This document shows, one piece after another, positions 8,218 through 16,991 of a stretch of 38,428 nucleotides of DNA. The translations under genes and the position numbers were made by a program. The stretch covers positions 1 through 38,428 of the forward strand of contig NZ_WWJX01000987.1 of assembly GCF_009865215.1 (NCBI RefSeq). Reading direction: 5' to 3'. Below the pieces are notes generated by a model. It was given only the letters and a program-made list of their open reading frames with translations, did no database searches and had not been told where the DNA came from. Each line of letters begins with the position of its first letter. The stretch's first letter is position 1. Origin of the DNA: Streptomyces sp. SID3343 (GTDB lineage Bacteria; Actinomycetota; Actinomycetes; Streptomycetales; Streptomycetaceae).

Positions 8218-9089
8218 ACTCGGCTCCCCGTCGGACCGAAGCGCACGGTGCGCACGATGAGCATCGCCGCCATGGTGGCGAAGAGCAGGTAGGGCGCGAA
8301 GTCGGGCACGAGCGTGACGCCGAGCGTCTGCACCTCGCCCACCAGGATCGCCGCGAGCAGCGCCCCGCCTACCGAACCCAGACCGCCGATCACCACGACC
8401 AGCAGGGACTGGATGAGAACAGTGTTCGCGGCGGACGTGGACGGCCCGATGATCGGCGCGCCGATCCCGCCGGCGAGCCCGGCGAGGGTACCGGCGGCGA
8501 TCAGCACGCCACTGCGCACCCGGCCCGGCGAGATGCCGCCGGCCGCGAGCATCTGCGGGTCGTCCACCGAGGCGCGTACGGCCGCACCGATCCGGGTCTT
8601 GGTCAGCACATACCAGCCGACCAGGCCGAGCACGATCGCGACCGCGATGAACGCGAGCCGGTAGCCCGGGTAGTTGTGGCCGGCGATCGACACCGGGTCC
8701 TCCAACGCGCTCGGCACCTTGACCTGCGGGTCGTCCTTGCCGAACACGGTGGTCAGCAGGTCACCGCCGACCAATGCGACGCCGAACGTCAACATGGCCT
8801 GGGCCATGTGTCCTCGTCGGGCGATCGGTGCGGTGAGCACCGCCAACACGCCACCGCCCGCCGCCCCCGCGGCCAGGCCCGCCAGGACCGCGAGCAGCAG
8901 TCCCACCCACGAGCCGTCGGCGACCCAGGTCGCGGTGTAGGCGGCGAACGCGTAGAGCGTGCCGTGGGCGAGGTTGAGCACTCCGCCCGAACCGAAGGCC
9001 AGGGTCAGTCCTGCGGCCACGACGAACAGCAACAGCCCGTAGGCCACGCCGTCGACGGCCGGAATGAGGTTGTCGTCGAACCACCCCAC
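8214..9089 (-). CDS. livH: Branched-chain amino acid type ABC transporter permease (LivH)
   Basis: A 291-residue integral membrane permease with about eight hydrophobic segments. It has the LivH-family N-terminal pattern: an early helix, then LTLAFGSGGVLNLAHGTLYAFAAY-like residues, the family hallmark around NLAHG. The EAA-like cytoplasmic loop contains TRIGAAVRASVDDP. Start GTG 9089 follows AAAGGAG with 5-6 nt spacing, 33 bp after the solute-binding protein gene. The end overlaps the LivM-LivG start (ATGA), so the two permeases are translationally coupled. It forms the membrane channel with the LivM half of the fusion. Confidence 0.95.
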   Translation of the reverse strand: MGWFDDNLIPAVDGVAYGLLLFVVAAGLTLAFGSGGVLNLAHGTLYAFAAYTATWVADGSWVGLLLAVLAGLAAGAAGGGVLAVLTAPIARRGHMAQAMLTFGVALVGGDLLTTVFGKDDPQVKVPSALEDPVSIAGHNYPGYRLAFIAVAIVLGLVGWYVLTKTRIGAAVRASVDDPQMLAAGGISPGRVRSGVLIAAGTLAGLAGGIGAPIIGPSTSAANTVLIQSLLVVVIGGLGSVGGALLAAILVGEVQTLGVTLVPDFAPYLLFATMAAMLIVRTVRFGPTGSRV

Positions 9090-9122
9090 GGCACACTCCT
9101 TTCTCGTCGGCTACGACGATCG

Positions 9123-10337
9123 TCAGCCGAGGGTGCCGAGTTCGCGCACCATGACGTTGCCCAGCGTGGTGCCGTCCTGCTTGACCTCGCGCAGGAACCA
9201 CTTCTGCACCGGCGCGTGCGTCTGGGGGTTGAACTCCCAGGCACCACGCGGGCTGTCGAGCTTGCCGACCTTGCTGATCGCGGCGTTGACGGCCTCGGGG
9301 GTGACCTTGTCGCCCGCGGCGGCGATCGCCTTGTCCAGCAGGGCGGCCGCGTCGTACGAGGTCGCCGACATCATCGTCGGCAGAGCGTTGTACTTCGCCT
9401 GGTAGGCCGCGACGAACTCGCGGTTCGCCGGGATGTCCAGGTCGGGGGTGTAGTTCAGCGACGTGTAGATGCCCTTCGCCGCCTCACCCTCGCCGGCGAG
9501 TACGGCGCCCTCGGTCAGGAAGCCCGCGGCGTACAGCGGGATGTCCTTGGCCTCGGACTGGCGGTACTGCTTCACGAAGTCGACCGCGGCGGTACCGGCG
9601 TAGAACGTGTACACGGCCTTGGCGCCGGACGCCTTGATCTCGCTGAAGTACGGCAGGAAGTTCTTGGTCGCCGGGAACGGCGTCCACTTGGTCTTGCCGT
9701 CCGGGTTGGCGAGCTTGCCGCCGGCCTTGGCGAACGTCTCGGTGAAGCCGCGCAGTTGGTCGAAACCACCCTGGTACTCCGGGCCGATCGCGTACACGGT
9801 GCCGTCGCCGACGACCTCCTTGATGTACGGCGCCGCCGCGACACCGGGCTCCTCGGAGAGGTAGCTGGTGTGCCAGATGTACTCGGGCGTCTTGATCTCG
9901 CCCGGGCGACCGACGACGCCGACCATCGGGGTCTTGGCCTCGGTGACGCCCGGCACGTTCGCCGCGACGGAGGCGGCGTTGGTCAGGCCGACGATTGCGG
10001 TGACCCTGTCCTGCTTGAGGAACTTGTCCACCGACGGCTTGGAGGTCTGCGGGCCGTCGCCCTCGTCACCGACGAGGAGGTCGATCTTGTGGCCGCCCAG
10101 CTTGCCGCCGTGCATGTCCAGGTAGGTCTGGAAGCCGTTCTTCACGTCCGGGCCCAGCGCCTGGTAGACGCCGGACAGCGGCATCACGAGGCCGATCTTG
10201 AGCGTGTCGCCGGACCCGCCGCCCTTCTTGTCGCTCGCGGCGCTGCCGCTGCACGCGGCGGTGAAGGCCAGGGCCAAGGCGACAAGGCCGGAGGCGGAGA
10301 CGCGTATGGAGCGTCGAGGAAGTCTTGCCGGGGTCAT
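9123..10337 (-). CDS. LIV-type periplasmic solute-binding lipoprotein
   Basis: Extracytoplasmic receptor of the importer (Peripla_BP_6 type), 404 residues. ATG 10337 is chosen over an upstream in-frame start at 10439: it gives a signal peptide with a basic n-region (RLPRRSIR), a hydrophobic core and the lipobox TAAC, then a Ser/Gly/Lys tether. GGAG lies about 9 nt upstream. The mature part has family features: LKIGLVMPLSG at the N-terminus, GVYQALGPDVKNGF, an extended two-lobe fold, and a TSYDAAALL helix. The ligand is uncertain; related proteins bind branched-chain amino acids, amides or urea. The gene follows the sensor-kinase/roadblock pair after a 111-bp gap on the same strand. Confidence 0.93.
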   Translation of the reverse strand: MTPARLPRRSIRVSASGLVALALAFTAACSGSAASDKKGGGSGDTLKIGLVMPLSGVYQALGPDVKNGFQTYLDMHGGKLGGHKIDLLVGDEGDGPQTSKPSVDKFLKQDRVTAIVGLTNAASVAANVPGVTEAKTPMVGVVGRPGEIKTPEYIWHTSYLSEEPGVAAAPYIKEVVGDGTVYAIGPEYQGGFDQLRGFTETFAKAGGKLANPDGKTKWTPFPATKNFLPYFSEIKASGAKAVYTFYAGTAAVDFVKQYRQSEAKDIPLYAAGFLTEGAVLAGEGEAAKGIYTSLNYTPDLDIPANREFVAAYQAKYNALPTMMSATSYDAAALLDKAIAAAGDKVTPEAVNAAISKVGKLDSPRGAWEFNPQTHAPVQKWFLREVKQDGTTLGNVMVRELGTLG

Positions 10338-10448
10338 GAAACGTGCTCCAAAACTGGGTACGGGGGCCGTCCGGTAACAGGGGCGTTCCGGAACGGGGAA
10401 CAGGCGGGTCGAGCGATCGCCCTGCACGGGCGCCGACATGACGTCGGG

Positions 10449-10877
10449 TCAGCCCATTGCGGCGCCACGCTGCACGTGGAGGAAGCGTTCACGCGCGGCG
10501 GGGGTGAGCGCCGGGCCGACCTGGTTGATCAGCTCGGCCATTTCGAACGAGACCTGGCCGATGTCGCATTCACGCGAGGCCAGGACCAGAAGTGACGCGC
10601 CGTCACTGACCTGCATCGAGAACATGAACGCGCCGTTCATCTCGGTCAGGTTGCTCGCCACCGGGTCCGTGCCGAACAGCCGCGCGGCGCCCGCGAGCAG
10701 GCTGACCAGGCCCGACGCGACCGCGCCGAGCTGGTCGGCGCGGTCCTGCGGCAGCGAGCTCGTCGCGGCGACCACCAGGCCGTCGGCCGACACCGCGACG
10801 GCGTGCAGGACTTCGGGGACTCTGACGGCGAAATCGTTGAGCAGCCAGCTCAGATCGGCTGCGGTGGGTTGGCTCAC
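10449..10877 (-). CDS. Roadblock/LC7 domain protein (conservon B-type)
   Basis: A 142-residue soluble protein of the roadblock/LC7 (MglB-like) family. It has the typical N-terminal LSWLLNDFAVRVPEVLHAVAVSADGL segment with a 'voiced' DGL turn, a central helix with LARLFG-type residues, and a strand pair ending in SFEMAELINQVG. GTG 10877 overlaps the kinase stop as GTGA, with AAGGAG 5-6 nt upstream inside the kinase gene. In Streptomyces conservons the B-type roadblock protein sits between a CvnA-like sensor kinase and the DUF742 and small-GTPase genes, and modulates the GTPase. Here neither follows: the next gene is a transporter receptor. The partner GTPase, if any, must be encoded elsewhere. 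Confidence 0.93.
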   Translation of the reverse strand: MSQPTAADLSWLLNDFAVRVPEVLHAVAVSADGLVVAATSSLPQDRADQLGAVASGLVSLLAGAARLFGTDPVASNLTEMNGAFMFSMQVSDGASLLVLASRECDIGQVSFEMAELINQVGPALTPAARERFLHVQRGAAMG

Positions 10878-13465
10878 GGTCGCTCCTTGTGATCCGGTTC
10901 GCCGCCGCCGGGGCGGGGCGTGGGGGCGCGGCGGGACCGACTGTGCCCGATGCCCTGCGCGAAGGCGGACATCGCCGCGGACACCTGGCGGGCGTCCCTG
11001 CGGTCCGGCGCGGTCGCGGACCGAGGGGGCGCCGCGGCCGGCGTGATGAGCGGAGGGGCGGGGGCCGCTCCGCTCGGGTCGGCGGTCGGGGTGTCGCGGC
11101 GTACCCGCAGCGGTAGACCCTTGGTGGTCGTCCCGCCGGTTGTGACGGGGTCCGGGCCGGGGCCGGCCGGCGTCGGGCGGGCCGGTTCCGGCTGCCCGAT
11201 CGGCGGTTGCGGCAGCTGCGCCGGCTGGGACCGTTGGGTGAGCTGCGCCGGGGGTGCCGGCGCCTCGATCTCGGGACGCTCACCGGTGAACCGCAGACCG
11301 GAGGGCGGCGGTTGCATCGGACCGGGCGCGTTCGCATCGCTGATCGCCTGCGGCTGCAACTGCGGTTGAGGCGGCTGCGGTTGCTGCGGCGGTGGCGCTT
11401 GCGGTTGTGGGCGGTTCGGGGTGAACACGTTCGCCACCGGCTCGAACGGGCCCGGGTCGGGGTGACCGCCCGCGCGAACGCCGACGTCGAGAGCGCGCCC
11501 CGAGGCGGCGAGGGGGGCCGCTTCGGGCTTGGGGACGCCGCGGTGCCGGCCCGGACGGTCGCGGAAGACCACGATGTCCTCGGGCAGACTCACCTCGGCG
11601 ACCGTGCCGCCCTGGGGTCCCTGGCTCAGGGTGATGGTGATGCCGTAGCGAGTGGACAGGTGACCGGCGACGGTCAGGCCCATCGCCCGCACCGCGTGCA
11701 CGTCCAACGGCGCCGGGGCGGAGAGGCGTTCGTTGAAGGACGCGATCCGCTCGGGGGTGATGCCCACACCGTTGTCGGTGACGGTCAGCACCGCGCCGTC
11801 GCCGCGCCGGTTCGCCTGGAGCACGACCCACGTCTCCGGACGGCTGAACTTTGTCGCGTTGTCCAGGAGTTCGGCGAGCAGGTGCGCGACGTCGTCGCGG
11901 GCCCGACCGGCGATGAGGATGCGCGGGTCCACCGCGCCGGGGTCCACCCGGGTGAACCGCTCGATCCGGCCGATCGCGGCACGCGCGACGTCGAGCAGGA
12001 GCGCGTCCTCACGAACGCGCGCGGTGCCTTCGCCGCCCAGCACGAGCAGACTGGTGTTGTTGCGGCCCATGCGCTGGACGAGGTGGTCGAGCGAGTACAG
12101 CCGCTTGAGCCGGTCCGGGTCGTGCTCGTGTGCCTCGGCCTCGTCGAGGACCTTGACCAGGCCGTCGGTGAGGCGCTGGTTGCGGCGCGCGAGCGCGACG
12201 AGCACGGTGGCGACACCGGCCCGAAGTACCGCCTGTTCGGCGGCGATACGTACCGCCGACGTGAAGACGACGTTGAACGCCGAACCCACTTCGGCGATCT
12301 CGTCCTTGCCGGTCACCTCGATCGGGGTGCCGGCGCGTTCGGCGATCTCGTCGGCGGTCGCGCCGTCGAGCGAACGCCCCTGTTGGAGCTTGGCCACCGC
12401 GTCGGGCAGGCCCGTGTACGCGACTTCGTGCGCGGTGTCGCGCAGTCGGACCAGCTCACGGGTCATCGGCCGACCCAGACGCAGCACGAGCAGCACGGCC
12501 GCGGCGAGCGCGATCAGCACGGCCGCGGCCTGGCCGCCGGCCCACCAGCGACGGGAGTCACGGGCGTCGTCGACCGACGCCAACACGGACGAGTCCACGC
12601 GCCGTTCGACGTCGCGCATGCGCGCGATGCGGTCCTCGGTCGCCTTGGTCCACACGTCGGCGGTGATCAGGATCGGCGTGTCGGTCTTGGTCCGCGAGAC
12701 GGCGTCCTCGAGCTGGCGCACGGCCAGGTTGGCGGGGCCGGTCTGCGACTGTTCCAGCCAGGTCTGCCACTCGGGATCCGCGAGCGAACGGAAAGACCCC
12801 TCGCTCTCGTCGTACCCGGTGCGGGTGGCCAGGATCTCCTGCTGCTGTGCGGGGGTGATGCGCAGGGACGCGAGCGCCCGCAGCACCACCATCTGCTGCT
12901 GGCCCAGCCACTCCGTGGCGTGCGACAGCGCGGCGGAGGCGCGCAGTCGGTCGGAGTTGTCGGCTCCCGCGCCACCGGCCTGGGCCACGCTGTCGCGGTA
13001 GTCGAGGGCGTCCGCGATCACGATGCGGTAGCGAAAGACGACGGCGGTCAGCGAGGTGTTCTTGGGTGCCTGAACCTGTTCGCGCAGCGCGGTGAGGTTG
13101 GTCAGGTCGGCGTCGAGACGACGCAGTCGTTGCTTGCTGTTGCCCGGAGTGGAGTCCAGGCCCTTGCGGAGCTTGCGATAGCGCGCGGCACTTTCGTCCG
13201 TCGCGTTGGTGCGCTCGCGATAGGCGACGAGCGCGTCGGTGCCGTTGCGCGAGGTCAACACGGTGGCGGCGGCGGCGCGCTCGTTCTGGAGTCGGTGGCC
13301 CAGTTCGCCCGCCTCGGCGGAGACCTCGGTCAGCGCGCGCAGATTGCCGGCGTCGATTGCTTCGCCGGTGGTGGTGAAAACGGCAAGGCCGGCCGAGCCC
13401 ACCATCACGGTGAGCGGCACGGCCACCAGCAGGACGAGCTTTCGAGTGATGTTCAGATCGTCCAC
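10874..13465 (-). CDS. NIT/HAMP sensor histidine kinase (conservon A-type)
   Basis: An 863-residue membrane sensor kinase. Layout: a first membrane helix at about 10-30; an extracytoplasmic nitrate/nitrite-sensing type domain at about 40-305, with the QNERAAAATVL motif; a second helix at about 312-335; HAMP; an H-box-like segment SLDHLVQRMGRNN near 458; a GHKL ATPase domain at about 520-635 (N-box LLAELLDNATKFS, G1 DNGVGI); and a Pro/Gln-rich disordered tail of about 200 residues. CvnA-type proteins have this architecture and often lack a cognate response regulator; none is adjacent. GTG 13465 has a weak ribosome site. First gene of a likely six-gene unit ending in livF, so it may sense what the transporter carries (inference). 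Confidence 0.93.
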   Translation of the reverse strand: MDDLNITRKLVLLVAVPLTVMVGSAGLAVFTTTGEAIDAGNLRALTEVSAEAGELGHRLQNERAAAATVLTSRNGTDALVAYRERTNATDESAARYRKLRKGLDSTPGNSKQRLRRLDADLTNLTALREQVQAPKNTSLTAVVFRYRIVIADALDYRDSVAQAGGAGADNSDRLRASAALSHATEWLGQQQMVVLRALASLRITPAQQQEILATRTGYDESEGSFRSLADPEWQTWLEQSQTGPANLAVRQLEDAVSRTKTDTPILITADVWTKATEDRIARMRDVERRVDSSVLASVDDARDSRRWWAGGQAAAVLIALAAAVLLVLRLGRPMTRELVRLRDTAHEVAYTGLPDAVAKLQQGRSLDGATADEIAERAGTPIEVTGKDEIAEVGSAFNVVFTSAVRIAAEQAVLRAGVATVLVALARRNQRLTDGLVKVLDEAEAHEHDPDRLKRLYSLDHLVQRMGRNNTSLLVLGGEGTARVREDALLLDVARAAIGRIERFTRVDPGAVDPRILIAGRARDDVAHLLAELLDNATKFSRPETWVVLQANRRGDGAVLTVTDNGVGITPERIASFNERLSAPAPLDVHAVRAMGLTVAGHLSTRYGITITLSQGPQGGTVAEVSLPEDIVVFRDRPGRHRGVPKPEAAPLAASGRALDVGVRAGGHPDPGPFEPVANVFTPNRPQPQAPPPQQPQPPQPQLQPQAISDANAPGPMQPPPSGLRFTGERPEIEAPAPPAQLTQRSQPAQLPQPPIGQPEPARPTPAGPGPDPVTTGGTTTKGLPLRVRRDTPTADPSGAAPAPPLITPAAAPPRSATAPDRRDARQVSAAMSAFAQGIGHSRSRRAPTPRPGGGEPDHKERP

Positions 13466-14125
13466 CGCCAGGACGGAGCCGGGGCGGACGGGAGCGTGGT
13501 AACGGAGTCAGGTATTCCGCTTGTCAAGTACGTCATTTTCCCGATGATTCGCACTTTCCCGGTCTTGCGTTTTTGATGACGCCGCAGGCGCCCTATTCCC
13601 TACACGACGGGCAGAGCCTAGCGGTATTCGCACAGGTGCTCGCAGGCCCGGGCGGGCAGGGCCCGGGATCCCCTGCATACGCCACCGAATGTTGACACTT
13701 GTAAGGTCAGGCCGCCCGAGAATGAGCGATCGACGTCCATTACGCGGCTCATCGGTATATCAAGCCATTTGGTGTCGGGGTCGCTTGTCGCCCGATTTTT
13801 ATCCTTTTCTCTGCCGTTGTTTCGTCCCTCGCCGGCGACTCCTACCGGATCGTTGCCGTCCGGTTCTGTACGCGTTCACTCCCACCCTGATATTGGGTCC
13901 CCACCTCCACCGGACCGGATGGATTCGGACCGACCGGCGGGAGCCGCTCACGGTCCGTCGTCGCGCAGTGGCTTTGTTCACGCCGCGCGCCGCCCGCTGC
14001 CGACGGCGGCCGGCCCGACCGTGTGCGCGATCCGATCCTCGGACGACGCGCCGAAGGCACAACGCAGCCCGGGGCCGAACACGACTCCCGCCGTGCCGGC
14101 CCCGGGCGCCCGAGCGCTTGTCGTC
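13466..14125. other. 660-bp gene-free divider with AT-richer promoter zone
   Basis: No convincing gene is present. The part from about 13505 to 13870 is less GC-rich than its surroundings. A consensus -35 TTGACA is present for the - strand kinase operon (plus-strand TGTCAA at 13522-13527), but no good -10 at 16-18 bp. Another TTGACA on the + strand (13692-13697) has nothing coding downstream. GC-rich inverted sequences occur around 13645-13676. Open frames crossing 13689-14210 lack third-position GC bias. Confidence 0.5.
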
Positions 14126-15352
14126 TCAGCGCCGGACCGCTCCCGCCGTCAGCGCGATGATCGCCACCAGCGCCGCCGGAATCGCGAGCGCCGTGGTCAG
14201 GCTCGTGTGATGGGCGATGAAGCCGATCACCGGTGGGCCCGCGAGCAGGCCCAGGTAGGCGATGCCGGTCACTCGCGAGATCGCCCACGCGGCCGGTACC
14301 CCGGGGGTGTTGCCCGCCGCGCTGAACGTCACCGGTGCCACCGGCGCCACGCCCACGCCGAACAGCGTGAAACCGAGCACCGACAGCGCCGGCCACGGCG
14401 ACACGAGCGCCAGCGTCATGCCGGTCGCCGCGATCACCGCGCCGAGCCGCAACACCAGCACCGGGCCGAAGCGTTCCACGATCCGGTCGCCCGCGAAGCG
14501 GCCGGCCGCCATCGCGATCGACATGCCCGCGAAACCGAGCGCGGCGACCCCCGCCGAGCTGTCGAGCGTCTCGCGCAGGTACACCCCGCTCCAGTCGGAG
14601 ACGGCGCCCTCGCCGACGAACGAGCACAGCCCGATCAGCGCGAGCAGCGCCACCGCCCGATAGCCCGAGAGCAACCTCGCGAAACCGCTTCGCGCCACCG
14701 TGCCCGCGTCGTCGACGGGCGGTTCGTCGTCGTCGCCCGGCCGCACCACGTGCGGATCGTCCTCGGCCCCCAACAGAGCGCGCGAACACGCCCACGCCGC
14801 GACCGAGAGCACCACGGCCGCGCCCACCAGGTGCGCCCGCGTCGAGATGTCCAGGGCCGCCGCACCCGCGCCCACCAGCGCGCCGAACAGGCCGCCGAGG
14901 CTGTACCCGCCGTGCAGGCTGTTCATGATCGGCCGCCCGAGCTGCTGCTCGATGGCGACCCCCTGCGCGTTGACCGCGACATCGGTGAAGCCCATCAGCA
15001 GCCCCAGGAACAGCAGACCCACGGCGAGTGACGCCAGGTTCCACGCGAACGCCGGCAACAGCAGCGCGACGCAGCCGCCGACGACCGCCACCCGCGCGAC
15101 CGCCCGGCTGCCCCACCGGCCCGCCGCCGTGCCCGCGAGCTGGACGGCGACCACCGCGCCCACGGGACTGCCGAGCAGCGCGATCCCCAACTGGCTCTCG
15201 TCGAGGTCCAGGTCCTCCTTGAACTGCGGGATCCGCGCGAGAAAGTTCGCGAAGGACGCGCTGAACAAAAAGAAGACCAGCAACGCCGACAGCCGAGCGG
15301 CTTTGAGCCGCTCGGCCGACAACACTCTCGTGGCTCCCCCCACGGTGCTCAC
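14126..15352 (-). CDS. MFS transporter, 12-helix (YbjJ/FucP-like)
   Basis: A 408-residue major facilitator with about twelve hydrophobic helices. A central cytoplasmic loop rich in Asp/Glu (AEDDPHVVRPGDDDEPP region) separates the two six-helix halves. The N-terminal half has FANFLARIPQFKEDLDLDESQLG, similar to YbjJ-type MFS members, and an A-motif-like G-x-W-G-S-R-A-V-A-R loop. Start GTG 15352 overlaps the stop of the FrnE-type gene as GTGA, so the two are co-transcribed and coupled. The open frame extends upstream antisense to nothing useful; earlier starts would put a long Arg-rich tail before the first helix. Substrate unknown. Confidence 0.9.
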   Translation of the reverse strand: MSTVGGATRVLSAERLKAARLSALLVFFLFSASFANFLARIPQFKEDLDLDESQLGIALLGSPVGAVVAVQLAGTAAGRWGSRAVARVAVVGGCVALLLPAFAWNLASLAVGLLFLGLLMGFTDVAVNAQGVAIEQQLGRPIMNSLHGGYSLGGLFGALVGAGAAALDISTRAHLVGAAVVLSVAAWACSRALLGAEDDPHVVRPGDDDEPPVDDAGTVARSGFARLLSGYRAVALLALIGLCSFVGEGAVSDWSGVYLRETLDSSAGVAALGFAGMSIAMAAGRFAGDRIVERFGPVLVLRLGAVIAATGMTLALVSPWPALSVLGFTLFGVGVAPVAPVTFSAAGNTPGVPAAWAISRVTGIAYLGLLAGPPVIGFIAHHTSLTTALAIPAALVAIIALTAGAVRR

Positions 15353-16059
15353 ACGGAGCACGTACCGTCGGCGCACGCGTCGCCGTCGGTCGCCGCGCCG
15401 GCGGGCGACTCGCCCGCGAGCTCCGTCAGTTGCCCGCGCACCTGCTCCATGACCTTGAGGAACGTGGACGCCTCCTGTGCGCCCTGAACCGCCCACTTGC
15501 CCTCGAACACGAACGTCGGCACGGCGGTGACACCGATCTCCCGAGCCTCGGCTATCTCGCGACGCACCTCGGCCACGCCCTCGTCGGACGCCAGGAACGC
15601 GACGACCCGGTCGCGGTCGAGCCCGGCCTCGACCGCGAGCTCGGTCAGCCCGGCGTGGTCGGCGACGTCGGCGCCCTCGGCGAAGTAGGCCCTGAGCAGC
15701 CGATCCTTGAGCACGGCCTGCACATCGGCGCCGTACTCGGCGAGCGCGAGCCACAGGACGCGGTGCGCGGTGAGGGTGTTCACGGACTGGGCCCGGGCGA
15801 AGTCGAACGTGATGCCCTCGCCGGAACCCACCTCGGCCAGGCGGGCGTTCATCCCGTCCAGGTTCGCGGCGCCGAACTTCTCGGCGAGTCGCTCACGCAG
15901 CGGGGACGGCTCGTCGGGCGTGGTGGGGTCGAGTTGGTACGGACGGTACGTGACCTCGACGTCCGTACCGCCGGGGAACGCGGCGAGCGCGCGCTCGAAG
16001 CGGCGCTTTCCCACGTAGCACCAGGGGCACGCGATATCGCTGTAGATGTCGACCTTCAC
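15349..16059 (-). CDS. DsbA-family oxidoreductase, FrnE type
   Basis: A 236-residue thioredoxin-fold protein with an inserted helical domain, as in FrnE / 2-hydroxychromene-2-carboxylate isomerase-like DsbA proteins. Catalytic motif CPWC at 11-14 immediately after the first strand (KVDIYSDIA); the cis-Pro is in GVTAVPTF; the C-terminus ends CADGTCSV, possibly a second redox or metal pair. Start GTG 16059 has GGAG 4 nt upstream (16067-16064). It lacks a signal peptide, so it should act in the cytosol in thiol-disulfide exchange. It is divergent from the DinB-like gene across 229 bp and coupled to the MFS gene. Confidence 0.93.
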   Translation of the reverse strand: MKVDIYSDIACPWCYVGKRRFERALAAFPGGTDVEVTYRPYQLDPTTPDEPSPLRERLAEKFGAANLDGMNARLAEVGSGEGITFDFARAQSVNTLTAHRVLWLALAEYGADVQAVLKDRLLRAYFAEGADVADHAGLTELAVEAGLDRDRVVAFLASDEGVAEVRREIAEAREIGVTAVPTFVFEGKWAVQGAQEASTFLKVMEQVRGQLTELAGESPAGAATDGDACADGTCSV

Positions 16060-16288
16060 TGCACTCCAGCTTTCCTGCTCGGGGGTCGGGGCGAGACGCC
16101 CGACTCCGGGTGGCACGGGGGTTCGTCCAACCCCCACGACGACGTGCCGCCGGTCACGGCGGCGGACACTCCACGGGGAACATGCGTGCACTGAGCAACA
16201 TTCCCCACCGCAGGTATCGTCCTTCGGCGGCCGGGCGTAACCTGACCGCCGATCGATCCCTTCCCTCACTCCCTACCCAGGAGTCCCC
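16060..16288. promoter_or_regulatory. Divergent control region with two hairpins
   Basis: Region between the FrnE-type gene (-) and the DinB-like gene (+). It holds GGGGGTT-5 nt-AACCCCC (16117-16135) and GCCGCCG-4 nt-CGGCGGC (16146-16163). Both could be operators or 5'-UTR stems. No clear -10/-35 pair was found. Confidence 0.35.
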
Positions 16289-16828
16289 GTGGACCAGCTC
16301 ACCCAGTACAAGCGCGCCGTCGACACCTTCCGCCCCCTGCTCGCCGAGGTGGGCGACGCGCAACTCGACCTCGCGTCGCCGTGCGAGGGATGGGATGTAC
16401 GCGGTCTGCTCGCGCACGCCACCGGCGCGCAGCGCGGCCTGGCGGCGGCGCTGAGCGGGCCGACCGAGCCCGTGTCCGAGGACCCCCGCGAGGACTTCGA
16501 GGCGGTCGTGGACACGATGCTCGCGACCTTCACGCCGGAGCGGCTCGCGGCACCGATCAAGACCCCGTTCGGCGAGCGGACCGGCGACTTCATGCTCGGC
16601 CTGGCGACCGGCGACATCTTCGTGCACGCGTGGGACCTGGCCCGCGCGCTCGGCAAGCCCACCGACCTGGACCCCGAGCTCGCGCAGGTGATCCTGGACC
16701 GCATGCGCGAGACCCTGCCGGACGCGGCTCGCGGGGAGGGTCGCGCGTTCGGCGTCCGGCAGCCGGTCGCCGACGACGCGCCGATCGCGGATCGACTCGC
16801 GGCGTTCACCGGTCGTAGCGTCGGCTGA
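16289..16828 (+). CDS. TIGR03086-type DinB / mycothiol-dependent-isomerase-like protein
   Basis: A 179-residue four-helix DinB-like protein of the actinobacterial TIGR03086 group. GTG 16289 follows AGGAG (16279-16283) by 5 nt. Visible family signs: SPCEGWDVRGLLAHATGAQ (the Trp and metal-ligand His on helix 2), and GDIFVHAWDLARAL (ligand His on helix 3, strongly conserved). A third ligand would be expected further on. Family members use a divalent metal and in several cases mycothiol. Characterised relatives include maleylpyruvate isomerase, but most have unknown substrates. It is the first of several + strand enzymes. The FAH-family gene at 19938 would fit a gentisate-like route, but no ring-cleavage dioxygenase is visible. 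Confidence 0.85.
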   Translation: MDQLTQYKRAVDTFRPLLAEVGDAQLDLASPCEGWDVRGLLAHATGAQRGLAAALSGPTEPVSEDPREDFEAVVDTMLATFTPERLAAPIKTPFGERTGDFMLGLATGDIFVHAWDLARALGKPTDLDPELAQVILDRMRETLPDAARGEGRAFGVRQPVADDAPIADRLAAFTGRSVG

Positions 16829-16909
16829 CCTCCGCCGAACCGATCGGTTGTCCGATTTATTCGGCAACACATGCGGGACATCGCGGACAAGCCATAACGG
16901 ACACGGCAA

Positions 16910-16924
16910 CTGACGACTCGTCAG
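16910..16924. promoter_or_regulatory. 15-bp palindrome upstream of MBL-fold gene
   Basis: CTGACGA-C-TCGTCAG is a perfect 7-1-7 inverted repeat 67 bp before the MBL-fold start, a plausible repressor operator. Its 13-bp core TGACGANTCGTCA recurs at 32604-32616. Confidence 0.45.
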
Positions 16925-16991
16925 GCTGCGCGCAGGGTGCCCGGCGGTGTATGCACGTGAATGCACCCACCCAGTCGATCGGGAGTTTTCG

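Noticed and set aside
9338-10337. Upstream start at 10439 for the solute-binding protein
   Set aside because: It adds a 34-residue non-signal tail; the lipoprotein signal begins at ATG 10337.
11207-13576. 789-codon + strand ORF opposite the NIT kinase
   Set aside because: Shadow ORF; the - strand product has clear kinase domains.
13689-14210. 173-codon + strand ORF in the gene-free divider
   Set aside because: No GC3 bias in its first part, Arg/Pro-rich product, and it runs antisense into the MFS gene.
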